From: Paenibacillus amylolyticus
GTDB taxonomy: Bacteria > Bacillota > Bacilli > Paenibacillales > Paenibacillaceae
DNA length: 64,000 bases
Direction: 5' to 3'
Assembly (NCBI RefSeq): GCF_029689945.1
Contig: NZ_CP121451.1
Span: 3,534,001 to 3,598,000 of the forward strand
The notes below the pieces were generated by a model. It was not told where the DNA came from, did no database searches, and worked only from the letters and a program-made list of their open reading frames with translations. Both the position numbers and the translations under genes were made by a program. Position 1 is the first letter of the stretch. Each line of letters starts with the position of its first letter. Positions 59,393 through 64,000 of the stretch are shown in pieces.

Positions 59393-59743
59393 ATGGATTA
59401 TACAGTTACTTTTTTACCAATGAACAAATCGATTTCGCTCAAACCAGGGGCAACACTTCTGCATGCAGCACGACGTGCCGGAGTCAAGATTACGACCCGA
59501 TGTGATGGCAAGGCGGCTTGCCTGATGTGCAAAGTGAATGTGGACGAAGTATATCGGGAGGAGTTGTATCCGCCAACGGATGCAGAAAAGCGCAAGTTGG
59601 GTTCCCTGTTGGAAGCAGGTACACGACTGTCCTGTCAGGCCAAGGTATGTGGATCGCTATCGGTTCATATTCCAGAGGACCCGCTGAAGGCAGCCATTCG
59701 GAAACAACTGGAACGTCAGCAACAGGATGATGACTGGTTCTGA
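59393..59743 (+). CDS. 2Fe-2S ferredoxin
   Basis: ATG 59393, six bases after GGGAGG, is preferred over ATG 59390. The 116-residue protein has the plant-type 2Fe-2S cysteine pattern C-x5-C-x2-C in TRCDGKAACLMCK and a fourth Cys in TRLSCQAKV, with a beta-grasp start. The C-terminus is a long charged helix. It is an electron carrier; the partner is unknown. Its end overlaps the upstream-extended frame of the next gene. Confidence 0.88.
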   Translation: MDYTVTFLPMNKSISLKPGATLLHAARRAGVKITTRCDGKAACLMCKVNVDEVYREELYPPTDAEKRKLGSLLEAGTRLSCQAKVCGSLSVHIPEDPLKAAIRKQLERQQQDDDWF

Positions 59744-59789
59744 GCGTTTTGAGATGGATTCTCTAATGAGTTATTCAAGGAGGACACCG

Positions 59790-60569
59790 ATGATTAGGAA
59801 CAAGCCGAAATGTGTAGAAGGAAGCGAACGGCAACGTCTGACGCATCAGATGGGCGGTCTGCTGTTATTCCTGTTGTTTGCTTTTACAGCAAGTGGTTGT
59901 ATGTATCCCTCGCAGAGCAATTCGGACCCCAAGATAGCCTACCGGGAAAGCGTGAGCCGTATCCAGAGTGCGGTAGAGGCTTTCCAGCAGGAAGAGGGGA
60001 TTTTGCCAATAATCAATGCAGATATGGAAACGCCAAAATATGAAAAGTTCAGAGTGGATCTGCCCAAGTTAAAGCAGCTGGGGTATCTGGACGAAATACC
60101 GGGAACCGCTTTTGAAAGTGGTGGTAGCGCTTACTTCCTGATTCAGGATGAAGAAGTGAATCCCACCGTTAAAGTAATGGATCTTTTGACCGTACAGAAA
60201 GTGAATGATGTACAGCGAATGGTTAATCAATATAAGTCCGTACATAACAATAAGCTGCCAAGTGGGGAAGAGCTGTATCCGGGGTTATATGCGGTTGATA
60301 TGGGTCAGGCTGCACAGGCGGGCAATCCTTCGGTTACGTTGAACAGTGTATATTCGGGTCAGGTGTTACCTTTTATGATGGATGAGCAAGGCAAAGTCTA
60401 CGTGGATTATGCTTTTGACATTATGCAGGCCGTGGAGAAGTCGGACGTGTCTCCAGCTCAGACTGAAGATGTTCGGGATTTTCTGTTGGAGCACTCCTAC
60501 TTCGTACCAGTAAAATCTGTTTTCTACACTTGGCAAAATAATGCACCGGTTGCGCAGCTAAAACAATAA
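59790..60569 (+). CDS. yphF: YphF-like lipoprotein
   Basis: ATG 59790 follows AAGGAGG; the frame is open to 59727 without a good site. The 259-residue protein has a signal with lipobox TASGC (Cys about residue 36), then a soluble domain with a coiled stretch (ESVSRIQSAVEAFQQEEG). It occupies the position of yphF, directly before spoIVA, in B. subtilis. YphF is an uncharacterised lipoprotein; assignment rests mainly on order and lipobox. Confidence 0.7.
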   Translation: MIRNKPKCVEGSERQRLTHQMGGLLLFLLFAFTASGCMYPSQSNSDPKIAYRESVSRIQSAVEAFQQEEGILPIINADMETPKYEKFRVDLPKLKQLGYLDEIPGTAFESGGSAYFLIQDEEVNPTVKVMDLLTVQKVNDVQRMVNQYKSVHNNKLPSGEELYPGLYAVDMGQAAQAGNPSVTLNSVYSGQVLPFMMDEQGKVYVDYAFDIMQAVEKSDVSPAQTEDVRDFLLEHSYFVPVKSVFYTWQNNAPVAQLKQ

Positions 60570-60629
60570 ACATGTTTGCCATTCAACTGATCTGGCTGTA
60601 TGACCACTTTGGCGCTGATGGTTCAAAAA

Positions 60630-60664
60630 GAGGTATTCCAAATCAGGAATATCTCTTTCTTTTT
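60630..60664 (+). terminator. Intrinsic terminator after the yphF-like gene
   Basis: AAAGAGGTATTCC pairs with GGAATATCTCTTT with one mismatch across a short loop (about 60628-60661), then CTTTTTG. Confidence 0.7.
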
Positions 60665-60796
60665 GTCCGTATGAGCAGTAACAGTCATAAAAGCTTCACG
60701 GATCACATAAAGTAGATTGAAATAAAGACGCGCAGTCCGAGATCGGGGGATTCTCCTAATGTCATCGCCATAAGATAAAAAAACAAAAATACGCGT

Positions 60797-60824
60797 CATA
60801 TTGCCGCATACGGATACATAAGAT
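60797..60824 (+). promoter_or_regulatory. Sigma-E promoter of spoIVA
   Basis: CATATT (60797-60802), 14 bases, CATAAGAT (60817-60824) fits the sigma-E pattern (ATA at -35, CATA...T at -10). spoIVA is a sigma-E gene in B. subtilis. Confidence 0.75.
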
Positions 60825-61021
60825 GATACTAGTCCAATTGCATGTACGAGTTAACGCCGCTCTCGCCGGTTTCATCAGAATGCAACGTTCGGCGGCGGAC
60901 GACTTCCGGGCACTCACAAAGGCGGCTCTACCGTTGCAGGGATTTCAGTCTTCTGATTGAAAAAACGAAGCGGATGCTCTTTAGCATTTTTCCTTCGGAG
61001 TAATTTAGGGAGGGGATTTCA

Positions 61022-62500
61022 TTGGAGAAAGTGGACATTTTTAAGGACATAGCTGAGCGGACCGGAGGGGATATCTATCTCGGGGTTGTCGGCGCAGTCC
61101 GGACGGGAAAATCAACATTTATTAAACGATTCATGGAAACGATCGTACTGCCAAACATCGCAAGCGAGGCTGATCGTGCCCGTGCAGTGGATGAACTTCC
61201 ACAAAGTGCAGCAGGCAAAACCATCATGACTACCGAGCCGAAATTCGTACCGAATAACGCAGTCCAAATCAAGGTGGCCGAAGGGCTGGATGTCAATGTG
61301 CGCCTTGTGGATTGTGTAGGTTACGCGGTGGAAGGAGCCAAGGGATACGAGGATGAGAATGGTCCGCGCATGATCTCCACACCTTGGTTCGAAGAGCCAA
61401 TTCCGTTCCAGGAGGCTGCAGAGATTGGTACTCGCAAAGTCATTCAGGAGCATTCCACGCTGGGGGTTGTAGTCACAACAGATGGCACCATCGCCGAAAT
61501 TGCCCGCAGTTCCTATGTGGAGTCCGAAGAACGGGTCATTGCGGAATTGAAAGAAGTAGGTAAACCGTTTGTCCTGGTCATCAACTCCACTCGTCCTCGC
61601 AGTGAAGAAGCCCTGCAATTGCGCAGTGAACTTGCTGCCAAATACGACATTCCGGTGATGACACTCAGTGCAGCCACGATGACGGAAGATGATGTGACGG
61701 GTGTACTGCGTGAAGTGCTCTATGAGTTCCCTGTACATGAAGTGAATGTCAACCTGCCGAGCTGGGTTATGGTACTGAACGAGACTCACTGGCTGCGCAG
61801 CAACTACGAAAATTCTGTACGGGATACCGTTAAGGATATTCGCAGACTTCGTGATGTGGATCGGGTTGTCGCTCAGTTTATGGAATATGAGTTCATTGAC
61901 CGCGCAGGTCTGAGTGGCATGAACATGGGGCAGGGTGTAGCGGAAATTGACCTGTATGCGCCCGATGAACTGTATGATCAGATTCTGGTGGAAGTGGTTG
62001 GCATCGAGATTCGCGGAAAGGATCATCTGCTGCAATTGATGCAGGAATTCTCGCATGCGAAGAGAGAATATGATCGCTTCGCAGAAGCGCTGGAAATGGT
62101 CAAAACGACCGGATATGGCATTGCTGCTCCATCTCTCGCCGAGATGGCTCTGGATGAACCTGAGCTCATTCGTCAGGGCACCAAATTTGGCGTACGCCTG
62201 AAAGCAACGGCGCCGTCCATTCACATGATCCGGGTTGATGTGGAATCGGAGTTCGCTCCAATCATCGGCACGGAGAAGCAAAGTGAGGAACTGGTGAGAT
62301 ACCTGATGCAGGACTTCGAGAACGATCCGATTAAGGTATGGGATTCAGACATGTTCGGCCGTTCACTGCACTCCATCGTGCGAGAAGGGATTCAGGGCAA
62401 GATTGCCATGATGCCGGATAATGCAAGATACAAATTGCAAGAGACGCTGGGAAGAATCATTAACGAAGGTTCAGGTGGCCTGATCGCTATCATTCTGTAA
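61022..62500 (+). CDS. spoIVA: Stage IV sporulation protein A (spore coat basement ATPase)
   Basis: TTG 61022 follows AGGGAGGGG. The 492-residue protein has normal length. A Walker A P-loop lies near residue 25 (GAVRTGKSTFIKRF) in a TRAFAC-type GTPase-like N-domain, followed by the middle domain and a C-terminal region that ends in GGLIAIIL, typical of SpoIVA. SpoIVA hydrolyses ATP to polymerise around the forespore and anchors the coat. It is made in the mother cell; the sigma-E-like promoter upstream agrees. Confidence 0.95.
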   Translation: MEKVDIFKDIAERTGGDIYLGVVGAVRTGKSTFIKRFMETIVLPNIASEADRARAVDELPQSAAGKTIMTTEPKFVPNNAVQIKVAEGLDVNVRLVDCVGYAVEGAKGYEDENGPRMISTPWFEEPIPFQEAAEIGTRKVIQEHSTLGVVVTTDGTIAEIARSSYVESEERVIAELKEVGKPFVLVINSTRPRSEEALQLRSELAAKYDIPVMTLSAATMTEDDVTGVLREVLYEFPVHEVNVNLPSWVMVLNETHWLRSNYENSVRDTVKDIRRLRDVDRVVAQFMEYEFIDRAGLSGMNMGQGVAEIDLYAPDELYDQILVEVVGIEIRGKDHLLQLMQEFSHAKREYDRFAEALEMVKTTGYGIAAPSLAEMALDEPELIRQGTKFGVRLKATAPSIHMIRVDVESEFAPIIGTEKQSEELVRYLMQDFENDPIKVWDSDMFGRSLHSIVREGIQGKIAMMPDNARYKLQETLGRIINEGSGGLIAIIL

Positions 62501-62506
62501 GACTTC

Positions 62507-62543
62507 AAAAGACCGTAAGGGGGATCCCCTCGCGGTCTTTTTT
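62507..62543 (+). terminator. Intrinsic terminator of spoIVA
   Basis: AAAAGACCG (62507-62515) pairs with CGGTCTTTT (62533-62541) around an inner GGGG/CCCC stem, then more T. Confidence 0.9.
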
Positions 62544-62608
62544 CTGTGATTTCTTTATTTTGGATGAAATGGGTGGGAAGGATAGTACTTTCAAAAAAAC
62601 TTAGCGAG

Positions 62609-62692
62609 TTTTAGCTTTAAATTGCTAAAACCCATTTACATACTAGGGATTAGCCGTTATATTAATATTCAACTATTGTGATTGAGATCACA
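62609..62692 (+). promoter_or_regulatory. Promoter region of the sugar transporter with two palindromes
   Basis: TTTTAGC (62609-62615) and GCTAAAA (62624-62630) form an inverted repeat just before the -35 (TTTACA, 62635-62640). The -10 (TATATT, 62658-62663) follows after 17 bases. TGTGATTGAGATCACA at 62677-62692 is a perfect 16-base palindrome of the CRP/FNR type (TGTGA-N6-TCACA), positioned just after the predicted start, where a bound protein would block transcription. Confidence 0.6.
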
Positions 62693-62715
62693 GAGAGTGG
62701 ACAGGGGAGACAGAG

Positions 62716-63813
62716 ATGAAAAGAAGAGAGACAAAATGGGTATGGTTAAGTGTGTTATTAGTATTTACACTAGCGCTGTCCGCTTGCGGAATTAAAAAAG
62801 AACCAGCAGCAACTCCAGCTTCGGGTGCATCAGATGATACACCAAAAACGGAAGCAGTTACAGGCCCTCTAAGCGGCAAACGCATTGCACTTATTATGGA
62901 ATTCAATACAGGTACCTTCTCGCAGCAATATGTACAGGGTGTAAAAGAAGAAATCGAGAAATTCGGTGGTGAACTGACGACGTTTGTTGCCGATAATGAC
63001 AAAGCGAAGATGGTATCTTTGCTTGATAGCGCAATTAATCAGAAATTCGATGCCATTCTCACGGATCACGGGGATTCCCTGTTAGAGCCAGGCGTGAAGA
63101 AGGCAGTGGAACAGAACATTCCAGTCGTTGTGTTTGACGCAGCTATCAGTGTTCCGGGAGCTACCGTGCTGTCGCAGGATGACCAGAAGATGGCTGAGCT
63201 CACACTGGAGCAAATGAAAAAGGATATCAATGGACAAGGTAATATCGTCAAAGTATGGGTAGCTGGTTTTGCACCGATGGAACGCCGTCAGATTGCATAC
63301 GGTGAATTCCTGAAAGCTAATCCGGACATCAAGGAAATAGCTACATTCGGTTCTGCACAGAACCCGGCACTGGATACTCAAGCCAAAATGGAAGCAATTC
63401 TCAAGCAATATCCAAAAGGTGAAATTACAGCTGTATGGGCTGCATGGGACGAGTTCGCCAAAGGTGCTGCACGTGCGATTCAACAAGCTGGACGTGATGA
63501 GATCAAAGTGTATGGTATCGATATGAGTGATGAGGATCTGCAAATGATCCAGGACCCTAAGAATCCTTGGGTCGCTTCTGCTGCGGTTGATCCAACGGAT
63601 ATTGGTCGCGTTCAAGTCCGTTATGCATATCAGAAACTGAACGGGGACGAGACAGAAGATGCAGTTGTCCTTAACCCGGTCTACGTTCAACGTGAAGCTC
63701 TGCCAGATAAACAAATCTCCACTTCGGAGCTGTCCGAGTTCGTTGAAGGTTGGGGTGGCAGCACACAAGGCATCAAGGATTGGATGAGCGAATACGGAAT
63801 TACTGCTAAATAA
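62716..63813 (+). CDS. Sugar ABC transporter substrate-binding lipoprotein
   Basis: ATG 62716 follows GGGGAGAC. The 365-residue protein has a lipoprotein signal (ALSAC, Cys about residue 24), then a spacer of Ala, Thr and Ser, and a periplasmic-binding-protein type 1 fold (ribose/galactose group): KRIALIMEFNTGTFSQQYVQGVKEEI, VVVFDAAI, VWAAWDEFAKGAARAIQQAGRDEIKVYGID. The following gene begins a sugar-type ATPase, so this is an ABC importer for a pentose, hexose or related sugar; specificity cannot be read from sequence. Confidence 0.88.
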   Translation: MKRRETKWVWLSVLLVFTLALSACGIKKEPAATPASGASDDTPKTEAVTGPLSGKRIALIMEFNTGTFSQQYVQGVKEEIEKFGGELTTFVADNDKAKMVSLLDSAINQKFDAILTDHGDSLLEPGVKKAVEQNIPVVVFDAAISVPGATVLSQDDQKMAELTLEQMKKDINGQGNIVKVWVAGFAPMERRQIAYGEFLKANPDIKEIATFGSAQNPALDTQAKMEAILKQYPKGEITAVWAAWDEFAKGAARAIQQAGRDEIKVYGIDMSDEDLQMIQDPKNPWVASAAVDPTDIGRVQVRYAYQKLNGDETEDAVVLNPVYVQREALPDKQISTSELSEFVEGWGGSTQGIKDWMSEYGITAK

Positions 63814-63825
63814 GCAGCGTATGGG

Positions 63826-63850
63826 AAGCGCGCCGCAAGGCGCGCTTTTT
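63826..63850 (+). terminator. Hairpin between binding protein and ATPase genes
   Basis: AAGCGCGCC (63826-63834) pairs with GGCGCGCTT (63839-63847), then T5. Such hairpins often cut down transcription after the binding-protein gene so that it is made in excess of the transporter. Confidence 0.85.
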
Positions 63851-63923
63851 CAAACGTATTGAAGATATGAGGTCTGGGTGAAAAAGGGATGCTCCCGGAA
63901 GGGAACGATTGGAGGTTAACATC

Positions 63924-64000
63924 ATGAGCACTGCACCAATCCTGCTCCAAATGGAACATATCCACAAGCAGTTTTCAGGTATTCCTGCACTGAAGGATGT
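63924..64000 (+). CDS. Sugar ABC transporter ATP-binding protein (partial, runs off right edge)
   Basis: ATG 63924 follows GGAGGTTAAC. The first 25 residues (MSTAPILLQMEHIHKQFSGI) match the start of RbsA/MglA-type ATPases, whose Walker A would come just past the edge. The gene continues the importer operon begun by the binding protein. Confidence 0.8.
   Translation, partial: MSTAPILLQMEHIHKQFSGIPALKD

Larger units (their letters stand above)
60570..61021 (+). promoter_or_regulatory. Gap before spoIVA with terminator and sigma-E promoter
   Basis: This 450-base gap holds a terminator (60630-60664) and a sigma-E-type promoter (60797-60824). The rest would be a spoIVA leader of about 190 bases that is GC-rich near 60850-60945 (CGCCGCTC, CGGCGGCGG) and could fold, but I see no known riboswitch in it. 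Confidence 0.5.

Noticed and set aside
61112..62281. 389-codon open frame antisense to spoIVA
   Set aside because: Fully inside spoIVA, no binding site, low-complexity composition of a shadow frame.

Overview
The window reads as a Paenibacillus-type (endospore-forming, low-to-moderate GC Firmicute) chromosome carrying part of a large prophage or phage-tail-like island. The evidence is the gene order of the right half, which follows the Bacillus subtilis order (dacB-spmA-spmB, rluB, resABCDE, serA, ypeB, ypfA-ypfB-cmk-plsC-ypfD, der, plsY-gpsA, spoVIF, yphE/yphF-like genes, spoIVA), together with a BclA-like collagen glycoprotein and sporulation-type promoters. No tRNA or rRNA gene, insertion sequence, integrase or CRISPR array was seen.

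Region 1 (1 to about 27.2 kb) is an island of phage structural genes. It holds very large fibre or shaft proteins built from 15-16 residue repeats and beta-sandwich domains, a five-member family of paralogous proteins marked by an EGxRG motif, two fibre proteins ending in YD-like repeats, small unknown genes, a lytic transglycosylase and two sigma-factor genes. The best lead is regulatory. Six gene-start gaps carry the same bipartite element, TTAA(A)C/T, 16-17 bases, CGTATAGA. This resembles an ECF-type promoter (AAC at -35, CGTATA at -10). The island encodes a short sigma factor with only domains 2 and 4 (23849-24415), and that gene is preceded by a perfect LexA-type SOS box (CGAAC-N4-GTTCG). 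I infer an SOS-to-sigma-to-fibre-operon cascade. In two places the -35 element is the loop of an intrinsic terminator, so terminator and next promoter are one compact module. One of these modules splits a LamG-like domain between two adjacent proteins.

Region 2 (27.3-37.5 kb) contains spore cortex and maturation genes (dacB, spmA, spmB), an exported trypsin-like protease, rluB and the cytochrome c maturation and redox two-component operon resABCDE. Region 3 (37.6-42 kb) is one BclA-like collagen gene with two nested repeat families. Region 4 (42-50.9 kb) has serA with a T-box leader, a CPBP protease, a metallophosphoesterase, a polysaccharide deacetylase, mecA, prsW and ypeB. Region 5 (51-62.5 kb) has ypfA, ypfB, cmk, plsC, the S1 protein, der, plsY, gpsA, spoVIF, a 2Fe-2S ferredoxin, a yphF-like lipoprotein and spoIVA. 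Region 6 (62.6 kb to the end) starts a sugar ABC transporter with a CRP-like palindrome next to its promoter.

About twenty reading frames are broken by one-base shifts, almost all explained by one base missing from a short homopolymer, and several hit genes expected to be indispensable. I treat these as probable consensus errors and annotate the affected genes over their full span.
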